The translations under genes and the position numbers were made by a program. From NCBI RefSeq assembly GCF_051014445.1, contig NW_027488367.1:26955501-27019500 (forward strand): a stretch of 64,000 bases of DNA, written 5' to 3'. Position 1 is the stretch's first letter, and the number at the start of each line of letters is the position of its first letter. Under the pieces are notes generated by a model that worked only from the letters and a program-made list of their open reading frames with translations, was not told the origin of the DNA and did not search any database. The DNA comes from Colletes latitarsis (Eukaryota; Arthropoda; Insecta; Hymenoptera; Colletidae). Below, piece by piece: positions 51,271 through 62,630 of this stretch.

Positions 51271-53233
51271 GCAGTCGGTTAACCTTGGTTTCGATCAATA
51301 TTTTAGAGGATAACGCAAGTTTGGTCTGGGATAGGTCTGGGATTTGCCCTCATTAGGCTCATACTTTCGCATTCTTCACATACTTGTTGAACGGATCCTG
51401 GGTTTTTTCTGGTTTGGATCACGTAGTAATGTGGGACCACACTGAAACAATCAATTAAACCTGGCCATGATCAATATTTTAGAGAATAATTCATGTTATG
51501 TCTAGGTTAGGTCTGGGATTTGCTCTCATCAGGCTCATTCTTTCGCATGTTTCTCATACATGATGGCTAGATCCTGGGCTTTTTCTGGATTGCATCACGT
51601 AGTAATGAAGTACAACACCGAAACAGTCCATTAAACCTGGTCTTGATAAATATTTTAGAGGATAACGCATGTTAGGTCTGGGTTAGGACTAGGATTTGCC
51701 CACATCAGGCTCATACTTTCGCATATTTCTCATACTTCATGGCTGGATCCTGGGCTATTTCTGGTTTGGATCACGTAGTAATGTGGTACCACACTGAAAC
51801 AGTCAATTAAACCTGGTTTTGATCAATATTTTAGAGAATAATTCATGTCAGGTCTAGGTTAGGTCTGGGATTTGCTCTCATCAGGCTCATTCTTTCGCAT
51901 ATTTCTCACACTTGATGGCTAGATCCTGGGCTTTTTCCGGTTTGCATCACGTAGTAATGAAGTACAACACTGAAACAGTCAACTCAACCTGGTTTCCATC
52001 AATATTTTAGAGGACAATGCATGTTAGGTCTAGGTTAGGCCTGGGATTTGCCCCCATCAGGGTCATACTTTCGCAGCTTTAACATACATGTTGACGTGAA
52101 CGAGGGTTTTTTCTGCTTTGGATCACGTAGTAAAGTGGTACCACACTGAAACAGTCCATTAAACCTGGTTTGGATCAATATTTTAGAGGATAACGCATGT
52201 TAGGTCTAGGTTAGGCCTGGGATTTGCCCTCATCAGACTCATACTTTCGCACACTTCACATACTCGTTGAACAGATCCTGGGTTATTTTCTGGTTTGGAT
52301 CACATAGTAATGTGGTACCACAATGAAACAGTCGATTAAACCAGGTTTCGATCAATATTTTTGAGGATGACGCATGTTAGGTCTAGGTTAGGCCTGGGAT
52401 TTTCACTCATCAGACTCATACTTTCGTATTCTTCACGTACTTGTTGAACGGATCCTGGGTTTTTTCTGGTTTGGATTACGTAGTAATGAGGGACCACACT
52501 GAAACAATCAAATAAACCTGGTCTTGATAAATATTTTAGAGGATAAAGCATGTTAGGTCTTCGTTAGGTCTAGGATTTGCCATCGTCAGGCTCATACTTT
52601 CGCATATTTCTCATACTTCATGGCTAGATCCTGGGCTATTTCTGGATTGGATCACGTAGTAATGTGGTACCACACTGAAACAGTCGATTAAACCAGGTTT
52701 CGATCAATATTCTTGAGGGTAACGCAACTTAGGTCTGGGATAGGTCTGGGATTTGCCCTCGTCAGGCTCATACTTTCGCGTTTTTCACATACTTGTCCAA
52801 CAGATCCTGGGTTTCTCCGGTTTGGGTCACGTAGTAGTGTGGTACCACACTGAAACAGTCGATTAAACCTGGTTTCGATCAATATTTTTGAGGATAACGC
52901 ATGTTAGGTCTGGGTTAGGTCTAGGATTTGCCCTCATCGGGCTGATACTTTCGCATATTTCTCATACTTGATGGCTAGATCCTGGGCTTTGTCTGGATTG
53001 CATCACGTTGTAATGAAGTGCAACACTGAAACAGTCAATTAAGCCTGGTTTCCATCAATATTTTAGAGGACAACGCATGTTAGGTCTAGGTTAGCCCAGG
53101 GATTTTCTCTCATCAGACTCATACTTTCGCATTCTTCACATACTTGTTGAACGGATCCTGGGTATTTTCTGGTTTGGATCACGTAGTAATGTGGGACCAC
53201 ACTGAAACAATCAATTAAACCTGGTCATGATAA
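51271..53233 (+). repeat. Mixed region with 3-monomer duplication (52350-52910)
   Basis: About 560 bp at 52350-52910 matches 55869-56429 at an offset of 3519. Markers are TTTCGTATTCTTCAC, GGATTACGTAGTAATGAGGG, GGATAAAGCATG, GGTCTTCGTTAGG, GCAACTTAGG and TCCGGTTTGGGTC. The rest is A, C, B, C, F and E monomers with private changes such as GTTGACGTGAACGAGGG near 52095. Confidence 0.82.
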
Positions 53234-54616
53234 ATATTTTAGAAGATAACGCATGTTAGGCCTAGGCTAGGCCTGGGATTTGCCCTCATCAGGGTCATAC
53301 TTCCGCAGTTTTAACATACATGTTGGCCTGATCGAGGGTTTTTTCTGCTTTGGATCAGGTAGTGAAGTGGTACCGCACTGAACCAGACCATTAAACCTGG
53401 TTTGGAACAATATTTTAGAGGATAACGCATGTTAGGTCTAGGTTGGGCCTGGGATTTTCACTCATCAGACACATATTTTCGCATTCTTCACATACTTGTT
53501 GAACGGATCCTGGGTTTTTCCTGGTTTGGATCAGGTAGTAATGTGGGACCACACTGGAGCAGTCAATTAAACCTGGTTTCGATCAATGTTTTAGAGAATA
53601 TTTCATGTTAGGTCTAGGTTAGGTCTGGGATTTGCTCCCATCAGGCTCATTCTTTCGCATATTTCTCATACTAGATGGCTTGATCCTGGGCTTTTTCTGG
53701 ATTGCATCACGTAGTAATGAAGTACAACACTGAAACAGTCAATTAAACCTGGTCTTGATAAATATTTTAGAGGATAACGCATGTTAGGTTTGGGTTAGGT
53801 CTAGGATTTGCCCCCATCAGGCTCATACTTTCGCATATTTCTCATACTTCTTGCCTGGATCCTGGGCTATTTCTGGATTGGATCACGTGGTAATGTGGTA
53901 CCACACTGAAACAGTCAATTAAACCTGGTTTCCATCAATATTTTAGAGGAAAACGCATGTTAGGTCTAGGTTAGGTCTGGGATTTTCACTCATCAGGCTC
54001 ATACTTTCGCATTTTTCTCATACTTCATGGCTAGATCCTGGGCTATTTCTGGATTGTATCACGTAGTAGTGTGGTACCACACTGAAACAGTCAATTAAAC
54101 CTGGTTTCGCTCAATATTTTAGAAGATAACGCATGTTAGGCCTAGGCTAGGCCTGGGATTTGCCCTCATCAGGGTCATACTTCCGCAGTTTTAACATACA
54201 TGTTGACCTGATCGAGGGTTTTTTCTGCTTTGGATCACGTAGTGAAGTGGTACCGCACTGAAGCAGACCATTAAACCTGGTTTGGATCAATATTTTAGAG
54301 GATAACGAATGTTAGGTTTGGGTTAGGTCTAGGATTTGCACTCATCAGGCTCATACTTTCGCATATTTCTCATACTTCATGGCTAGATCCTGGGCTGTTT
54401 CAGGATTGTATCACGTAGTAATGTGGTACCACGCTGAAACAGTCAATTAAAACTGGTTTCGATCAATATTTTAGAGGATAACGCAAGTTTGGTCTGGGAT
54501 AGGTCTGGGATTTGCCCTCATCAGGCTCATACTTTCGCGTTTTTCACATACTTGTTGAACTGGTCCTCGGTTTTTTCTGGTTTGGATCACGTAGCAATGT
54601 GGTACCACACTGAAAC
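53234..54616 (+). repeat. 8-monomer duplication, copy 2
   Basis: Partner of 49890-51270. It lacks the B monomer of copy 1 but carries, near 53950-54115, an extra monomer with TCGCATTTTTCTCATACTTC, the variant otherwise seen in the 48.6-50.0 kb duplication. One loss and one gain cancel, so both ends keep the same 3344-bp offset. Confidence 0.86.
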
Positions 54617-57600
54617 AATCAATTAAACCTGATCTTGATAAATATTTTAGAGGATAACGCATGTTAGGTCTGGGTTAGGTCTGGGATTTGCCCTCATCAG
54701 GCTCATACTTTCGCATTCTTCACATACTTGTTGAACGGATCCTGGGTTTTTTCCTGTTTGGGTCACGTAGTAGTGTGGTACCACACTGAAACAGTCGATT
54801 AAACCTGGTCATGATCAATATTTTAGAGAATAATTCATGTTATGTCTAGGTTAGGTCTGGGATTTGCTCTCATCAGGCTCATTCTTTCGCATATTTCTCA
54901 TACTTGATGGCTAGATCCTGGGCTGTTTCTGGATTGTCTCACGTAGTAATGTGGTACCACGCTGAAACAGTCAATTAAAACTGGTTTCGATCAATATTTT
55001 AGAGGATAACGCAAGTTAGGTCTGGGATAGGTCTGGGATTCGCCCTCATCAGGCTCATACTTTCGCGTTTTTCACACATTTTTTGAGCAGATCCTGGGTT
55101 TTTTCTGGCTTGGATCACGTAGTAATGTGGGACCACACTGAAACAGTCCATTAAAACTGGTTTGGATCAATATTTTAGAGGATAACGCAAGTTTGGTCTA
55201 GGTTAGGTCAGGGATTTTCACTCGTCAGACTCATACTTTCGCATTCTTCACATACTTGTTGAACGGATCCTGTGTTTTTTCTGGTTTGGTTCACGTAGTA
55301 ATGTGGTACCACACTGGAACATTCAATTAAACCTGGTCCTGATAAATATTTTAGAGGATAACGCATGTTAGGTTTGGGTTAGGTCTAGGATATGCCCTCA
55401 TCAGGCTGATACTTTCGCATATTTCTCATACTTCATGGCTAGATCCTGGGCTGTTTCTGGATTGTCTCACGTAGTAATGTGGTACCACGCTGAAACAGTC
55501 AATTAAGCCTGATTTCGATGAATATTTTAGAGGATAACGCAAGTTAGGTCTGGGATAGGTCTGGGATTCGCCCTCATCAGGCTCATACCTTCGCATATTT
55601 CTCATACTTGATGGCTAGATCCTGGGCTTTTCCTGGATTGCATCACGCAGTAATGAAGTACAACACTGAAGCAGTCAATTAAACCGGGTTTCCATCAATA
55701 TCTTAGTGGACAACGCAAGTTAGGTCTGGGATAAGTCTGGGATTTGCCCTCATCAGGCTCATACTTTCGCGTTTTTCACATACTTGTTGAACAGATCCTG
55801 TGTTTTTTCTAGTTTGGATCACGTAGTAGTGTGGTACCACACTGAAACAGTCCATTAAACCTTGTTTGGATCAATATTTTTGAGGATAACGCATGTTAGG
55901 TCTAGGTTAGGCCTGGGATTTTCACTCATCAGACTCATACTTTCGTATTCTTCACATACTTGTTGAACGGATCCTGGGTTTTTTCTGGTTTGGATTACGT
56001 AGTAATGAGGGACCACACTGAAGTAATCAAATAAACCTGGTCTTGATAAATATTTTAGAGGATAAAGCATGTTAGGTCTTCGTTAGGTCTAGGATTTGCC
56101 CTCGTCAGGCCCATACTTTCGCATATTTCAAATACGTCATGGCTAGATCCTGGGCTATTTCTGGATTGGATCACGTAGTAATGTGGTACCACACTGAAAC
56201 AGTCGATTAAACCAGGTTTCGATCAATATTTTTGAGGATAACGCAACTTAGGTCTGGGATAGGTCTGGGATTTGCCCTCGTCAGGCTCATACTTTCGCGT
56301 TTATCACATACTTGTTCAACAGATCCTGGGTTTTTCCGGTTTGGGTCACGTAGTAGTGTGGTACCACACTGAAACAGTCTATTAAACCTGGTTTCGATCA
56401 ATATTTTTGAGGATAACGCATGTTAGGTCTAGGTTAGGCCGGGGATTTTCACTCAGCAGACTCGTACTTTCGCATTCTTCACATACTCGTTGAACGGATC
56501 CTGGGTTTTTACTGGTTTGGATCACATAGTAATGTGGTACCACACTGAAACATTCAATTAAACCTGGTCTAGATAAATATTTTAGAGGATAACGCATGTT
56601 AGGTCTGGGTTAGGTCTAGGATTTGCCCCCATCAGGCTCATACTTTCGCATATTTCTCATACTTCATGGCTGGATCCTGGGCTATTTCTGGATTGGATCA
56701 GGTAGTAATGTGGTACCACACTGAAACAGTCAATTAAACCTGGTTTTGATCAATATTTTAGAGAATAATTCATGTCAGGTCTAGGTTAGGTCTGGGATTT
56801 GCCCTCATCAGGCTCATTCTTTCGCATATTTCTCATACTTGAATGCTAGATCCTGGGCCTTTTCTGGATTGCATCACGTAGTAATGAAGTACAACACTGA
56901 AACAGTCAATTAAACCTGGTTTCAATCAATATTTTAGAGGACAACGCATGTTAGGTCTAGGTAAGGCCTGGGATTTGCCCTCATCAGGGTCATACTTTCG
57001 CAGTTTTAACATACATGTTGACCTGATGGAGGGTTCTTAATGCTTTGGATCACGTAGTAAAGTGGTACCACCCTGGAACAGTCCATTAAACCTGGTTTGG
57101 ATCAATATTTTAGAGGATAACGCATGTTAGGTTTGGGTTAGGTCTAGGATTTGCCCTCATCAGGCTCATACATTCGCATATTTCTCATACTTCATGGCAA
57201 GATCCTGGGCTGTTTCCGGATTGTATCACGTAGTAATGTGGTACCACGCTGAAACAGTCAATTAAACCTGGTTTCGATCAATATTTTAGAGGATAACGCA
57301 AGTTAGGTCTGGGATAGGTCTGGGATTCGCCCTCATCAGGCTCATACTTTCGCGTTTTTCACATACTTGTTGAACTGATCCTGGGTTTTTTCTGGTTTGG
57401 ATCACGTATTAATGTGGTACCACACTGAGACAGTCGATTAAACCCGGTTTCGATCAATATTTTAGAGGATAACGCAAGTTAAGTCTGGGATAGGTCTGGG
57501 ATTTGACCTCAACAGACTCATACTTTCGCACACTTCACATACTCGTTGAACAGATCCTGGGTTATTTTCAGGTTTGGATCACATAGTAATGTGGTACCAC

Positions 57601-57689
57601 ACTGAAACAGCAGATTAAACCAGGTTTCGATCAATATTTTTGAGGATAACGCGTGTTAGGTCTAGGTTAGGCCTGGGATTTTCACTCAT
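54617..57689 (+). repeat. Mixed diverged monomers
   Basis: A, C, D, A, B, C, D, A, B, D, A, B, C, F, B, D, E and A types. Includes the 3-monomer duplicate at 55869-56429. Private oddities are CACACATTTTTTGAGCAG near 55073, GGAGGGTTCTTAATGCTTTGG near 57029 and GGTACCACCCTGG near 57064. No gene or foreign element is seen. Confidence 0.75.
54665..54685 (+). other. Paired 11-mer with G-quadruplex potential (representative)
   Basis: Each monomer begins with two adjacent 11-mers, TTAGGTCTRGG. In this copy the G runs are GG-TCT-GGG-TTA-GG-TCT-GGG: four runs of at least two guanines separated by three-base loops, enough for a two-tetrad quadruplex on the plus strand. The common variants with TCTAGG or GGGATAGG keep four G runs with loops of three or four bases. 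The TTAGG pentamer resembles the arthropod telomere unit, but the 11-bp spacing and surrounding monomer show this is part of the satellite. Folding is predicted, not shown. Confidence 0.6.
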
Positions 57690-59801
57690 CAGACTCATAC
57701 TTTCGCATTCTTCACATACTTGTTGAACGGATCCTGGGTTTTTTCTGGTTTGGATCACGTAGTAATGTGGGACCACACTGAAATAGTCAATTAAACCTGG
57801 ATTCGATCAATATTTTAGAGAATAATTCATGTTTGGTCTAGGTTAGGTGTGGGATTTGCTCTCATCAGGCTCATTCTTTCGCATATTTCTCATACTTGAT
57901 GGCTAGATCCTGGGCTTTTTCTGGATTGCATCACGTAGTAATGAAGTACAACACTGAAACAGTCAATTAAACCTGGTTTCCATCAATATCTTAGAGGACA
58001 ACGCAAGTTAGGTCTGGGATAGGTCTGGGATTAGCCCTCATCAGACTCATACTTTCGCATTCCTCACATACTTGTTGAATGGATCCTGGTTTTTTTCTGG
58101 TTTGGTTCACGTAGTAATGTGGTACCACACTGGAACATTCAATTAAACGTGGTCTTGATAAATATTTTAGAGGATAACGCATGTTAGGTTTGGGTTAGGT
58201 CTAGGATTTGCCCTCATCAGGCTCATACTTTCGCATATTTCTCATACTTCATGGCTAGATCCTGGGCTGTTTCTGGATTGTACCACGTAGTAATGTGGTA
58301 CCACGCTGAAGCAGTCAATTAAACCTGGTTTCGTTCAATATTTTAGAGGATAACGCAAGTTAGGTCTGGGATAGGCCTGGGATTTGCCCTCATGAGGCTC
58401 ATTCTTTCGCATATTTCTCATACTTGATGGCTAGATCCTGGGCTTTTTCTGGATTGCATCACGTAGTAATGAAGTACAACACTGAAACAGTCAATTAAAC
58501 CTGGTTTCCATCAATATCTTAGAGGACAACGCAAGTTAGGTCTGGGATAGGTCTGGGATTTGCCCTCATCAGGGTCATACTTTCGCAGTTCTAACATACA
58601 TGTTGACCTGATCGAGTGTTTTTTCTGCTTTGGATCACGTAGTAAAGTGGTACCACACTGAAACAGTCCATTAAACCTGGTTTCGATCAATATTTTTGAG
58701 GATAACGCATGTTAGGTCTAGGTTAGGCCGGGGATTTTCCCTCATCAGACTCATACTTTCGCATTCATCACATACTTGTTGAACGGATCATGGGTTTTTT
58801 CCGGTTTGGGTCAAGTAGTAGTGTGGTACCACACTGAAACAGTCGATTAAACCTGGTTTTGATCAATATTTTAGAGAATAATTCATGTTAGGTCTAGGTT
58901 AGGTCTGGTGTTTGCTCTCATCAGGCTCATTCTTTCGCAGTTTTAACATACATGTTGACGTGATCGAGGGTTTTTTCTGCTTTGGATCACGTAGTAAAGT
59001 GGTACCACACTGAAACAGTCCATTAAACCTGGTTTCCATCAATATTTTAGAGGACAACGCATGTTAGGTCTAGGTAAGGCCTGGGATTTGCCCTCATCAG
59101 GGTCATACTTTCGCAGTTTTAACATGCATGTTGACCTCATCGAGGGTTTTTTCTGCTTTGGATCACGTAGTAAGGTGGTACCACACTGAAACAGTCCATT
59201 AAACCTGGTTTGGATCAATATTTTAGAGAATAACGCATGTTAGGTCTAGGTTAGGTCTGCGATTTTCACTCATCAGACTCATACTTTCGCATTCTTCACA
59301 TACTTGTTGATCGGATCCTGGGTTTTTACTGGTTTGGATCACGTAGTAATGTGGTACCACACTGACACAGTCAATTAAACCTGGTTTCGATCAATACTTT
59401 AGAGAGTAATTCATGTTAGGTCTAGGTTAGGTCTGGGATTTGCTCTCATCTGGCTCATTCTTTCGCATATTTCTCATACTTGATGTCTAGATCCTGGGCT
59501 TTTTCTGGATTGCATCACGTAGTAATGAAGTACAACACTGAAACAGTCAATTAAACCTGGTTTCCATCAATATTTTACAGGACAACGCATGTTAGGTCTA
59601 GGTTAGGCCTGGGATTTGCCCTCATCAGGGTCATACTTTCGCAGTTTTAACATACATGTTGACCTGATCGAGGGTTTTTTCCGCTTTGGATCACGTAGTA
59701 AAGTGGTACCACACTGAAGCAGTCCATTAAACCCGGTTTGGATCAATATTTTAGAGGATAACGCATGTTAGGTTTGGGTTAGGTCTAGGATTTGCCCTCA
59801 T
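57690..59801 (+). repeat. 2112-bp (12-monomer) HOR, copy 1
   Basis: Exactly 12 x 176 bp. Monomer order: A back half, C, A, B, C, F, A, F-like C/F hybrid, F, A, C, F, then a B front. Markers are GAAATAGTCAATTAAACC, TTGAATGGATCCTGG, TGTACCACGTAG, TTTCGTTCAATATT, CCTCATGAGGCTC, AGTTCTAACATAC, GGTCAAGTAGTAGTG, GGTCTGGTGTTTGC and TTGATCGGATCC. The breakpoint at 57690 and 59802 lies inside TTTGCCCTCATCAGAC, just before the TTTCGC box. Confidence 0.93.
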
Positions 59802-61913
59802 CAGACTCATACTTTCGCATTCTTCACATACTTGTTGAACGGATCCTGGGTTTTTTCTGGTTTGGATCACGTAGTAATGTGGGACCACACTGAAATAGTC
59901 AATTAAACCTGGATTCGATCAATATTTTAGAGAATAATTCATGTTTGGTCTAGGTTAGGTCTGGGATTTGCTCTCATCAGGCTCATTCTTTCGCATATTT
60001 CTCATACTTGATGGCTAGATCCTGGGCTTTTTCTGGATTGCATCACGTAGTAATGAAGTACAACACTGAAACAGTCAATTAAACCTGGTTTCCATCAATA
60101 TCTTAGAGGACAACGCAAGTTAGGTCTGGGATAGGTCTGGGATTAGCCCTCATCAGACTCATGCTTTCGCATTCCTCACATACTTGTTGAATGGATCCTG
60201 GTTTTTTTCTGGTTTGGTTCACGTAGTAATGTGGTACCACACTGGAACATTCAATTAAACGTGGTCTTGATAAATATTTTAGAGGATAACGCATGTTAGG
60301 TTTGGGTTAGGTCTAGGATTTGCCCTCATCAGGCTCATACTTTCGCATATTTCTCATACTTCATGGCTAGATCCTGGGCTGTTTCTGGATTGTACCACGT
60401 AGTAATGTGGTACCACGCTGAAGCAGTCAATTAAACCTGGTTTCGTTCAATATTTTAGAGGATAACGCAAGTTAGGTCTGGGATAGGCCTGGGATTTGCC
60501 CTCATGAGGCTCATTCTTTCGCATATTTCTCATACTTGATGGCTAGATCCTGGGCTTTTTCTGGATTGCATCACGTAGTAATGAAGTACAACACTGAAAC
60601 AGTCAATTAAACCTGGTTTCCATCAATATCTTAGAGGACAACGCAAGTTAGGTCTGGGATAGGTCTGGGATTTGCCCTCATCAGGGTCATACTTTCGCAG
60701 TTCTAACATACATGTTGACCTGATCGAGTGTTTTTTCTGCTTTGGATCACGTAGCAAAGTGGTACCACACTGAAACAGTCCATTAAACCTGGTTTCGATC
60801 AATATTTTTGAGGATAACGCATGTTAGGTCTAGGTTAGGCCGGGGATTTTCCCTCATCAGACTCATACTTTCGCATTCATCACATACTTGTTGAACGGAT
60901 CATGGGTTTTTTCCGGTTTGGGTCAAGTAGTAGTGTGGTACCACACTGAAACAGTCGATTAAACCTGGTTTTGATCAATATTTTAGAGAATAATTCATGT
61001 TAGGTCTAGGTTAGGTCTGGTGTTTGCTCTCATCAGGCTCATTCTTTCGCAGTTTTAACATACATGTTGACGTGATCGAGGGTTTTTTCTGCTTTGGATC
61101 ACGTAGTAGAGTGGTACCACACTGAAACAGTCCATTAAACCTGGTTTCCATCAATATTTTAGAGGACAACGCATGTTAGGTCTAGGTAAGGCCTGGGATT
61201 TGCCCTCATCAGGGTCATACTTTCGCAGTTTTAACATGCATGTTGACCTCATCGAGGGTTTTTTCTGCTTTGGATCACGTAGTAAAGTGGTACCACACTG
61301 AAACAGTCCATTAAACCTGGTTTGGATCAATATTTTAGAGAATAACGCATGTTAGGTCTAGGTTAGGTCTGCGATTTTCACTCATCAGACTCATACTTTC
61401 GCATTCTTCACATACTTGTTGATCGGATCCTGGGTTTTTACTGGTTTGGATCACGTAGTAATGTGGTACCACACTGACACAGTCAATTAAACCTGGTTTC
61501 GATCAATACTTTAGAGAGTAATTCATGTTAGGTCTAGGTTAGGTCTGGGATTTGCTCTCATCTGGCTCATTCTTTCGCATATTTCTCATACTTGATGTCT
61601 AGATCCTGGGCTTTTTCTGGATTGCATCACGTAGTAATGAAGTACAACACTGAAACAGTCAATTAAACCTGGTTTCCATCAATATTTTACAGGACAACGC
61701 ATGTTAGGTCTAGGTTAGGCCTGGGATTTGCCCTCATCAGGGTCATACTTTCGCAGTTTTAACATACATGTTGACCTGATCGAGGGTTTTTTCCGCTTTG
61801 GATCACGTAGTAAAGTGGTACCACACTGAAGCAGTCCATTAAACCCGGTTTGGATCAATATTTTAGAGGATAACGCATGTTAGGTTTGGGTTAGGTCTAG
61901 GATTTGCCCTCAT
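59802..61913 (+). repeat. 2112-bp (12-monomer) HOR, copy 2
   Basis: Head-to-tail second copy. By eye I noted about five base differences from copy 1, for example TCATGCTTTCGC (60160), GTAGCAAAGTGG (60751) and GTAGTAGAGTGG (61106). Identity is therefore very high and the duplication recent. Confidence 0.93.
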
Positions 61914-62630
61914 CAGGCTCATACTTTCGCATATTTCTCATACTTCATGGCTAGATCCTGGGCTTTTTCTGGATTGCATCACGTAGTAATGAAGTACAAC
62001 ACTGAAACAGTCAATTAAACCTGGTTTCCATCAATATTTTAGAGGACAACGCATGTTAGGTCTAGGTTAGGCCTGGGATTTGCCCTCATCAGGGTCATAC
62101 TTTCGCAGTTCTAACATACATGTTGACCTGATCGAGTGTTTTTTCTGCTTTGGATCACGTAGTAAAGTGGTACCACACTGAAACAGGCCATTAAACCTGG
62201 TCTTGATAAATATTTTAGAGGATAACGCATGTCAGGTCTGGGATAGGTCTGGGATTTGACCTCATCAGGGTCATACTTTCGCAGTTTTAACATGCATGTT
62301 GACCTCATCGAGGGTTTTTTCTGCTTTGGATCACGTAGTAAAGTGGTACCACAACTAAAACAGTCAATTAAACCTGGTTTCGATCATTATTTTAGAGGAT
62401 AACGCAAGTTAGGTCTGGGATAGGTCTGGGATTAGCCCTCATCAGACTCATACTTTCGCATTCTTCACATACTTGTTGAACGGATCCTGGGTTTTGTCCG
62501 GTTTGGGTCAAGTAGTAGTGTGGTACCACACTGAAACAGTCCATTAAACCTGGTTTGGATCCACATTTTAGAGGATAACGCATGTTAGGTCTAGGTTAGC
62601 CCTGGGATTTTCACTCATCAGACTCATACA
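61914..62630 (+). repeat. Four-monomer spacer between HOR copies 2 and 3
   Basis: B/C hybrid, F, F, and an A with GGGTTTTGTCCGG. It reuses HOR variants (AGTTCTAACATAC, GAGTGTTTTTTC) and the CCACAACTAAAAC one-base insertion seen at 49150. It is a shuffled derivative of neighbouring monomers, not unique sequence. Confidence 0.78.

Noticed and set aside
56483..56500. CENP-B box in ACTCGTTGAACGGATCC
   Set aside because: It shares TCGTTG and AACGG with the mammalian box, but the spacing is two bases short and the core TTCG-N4-A-N2-CGGG is not met. Most monomers match less well.
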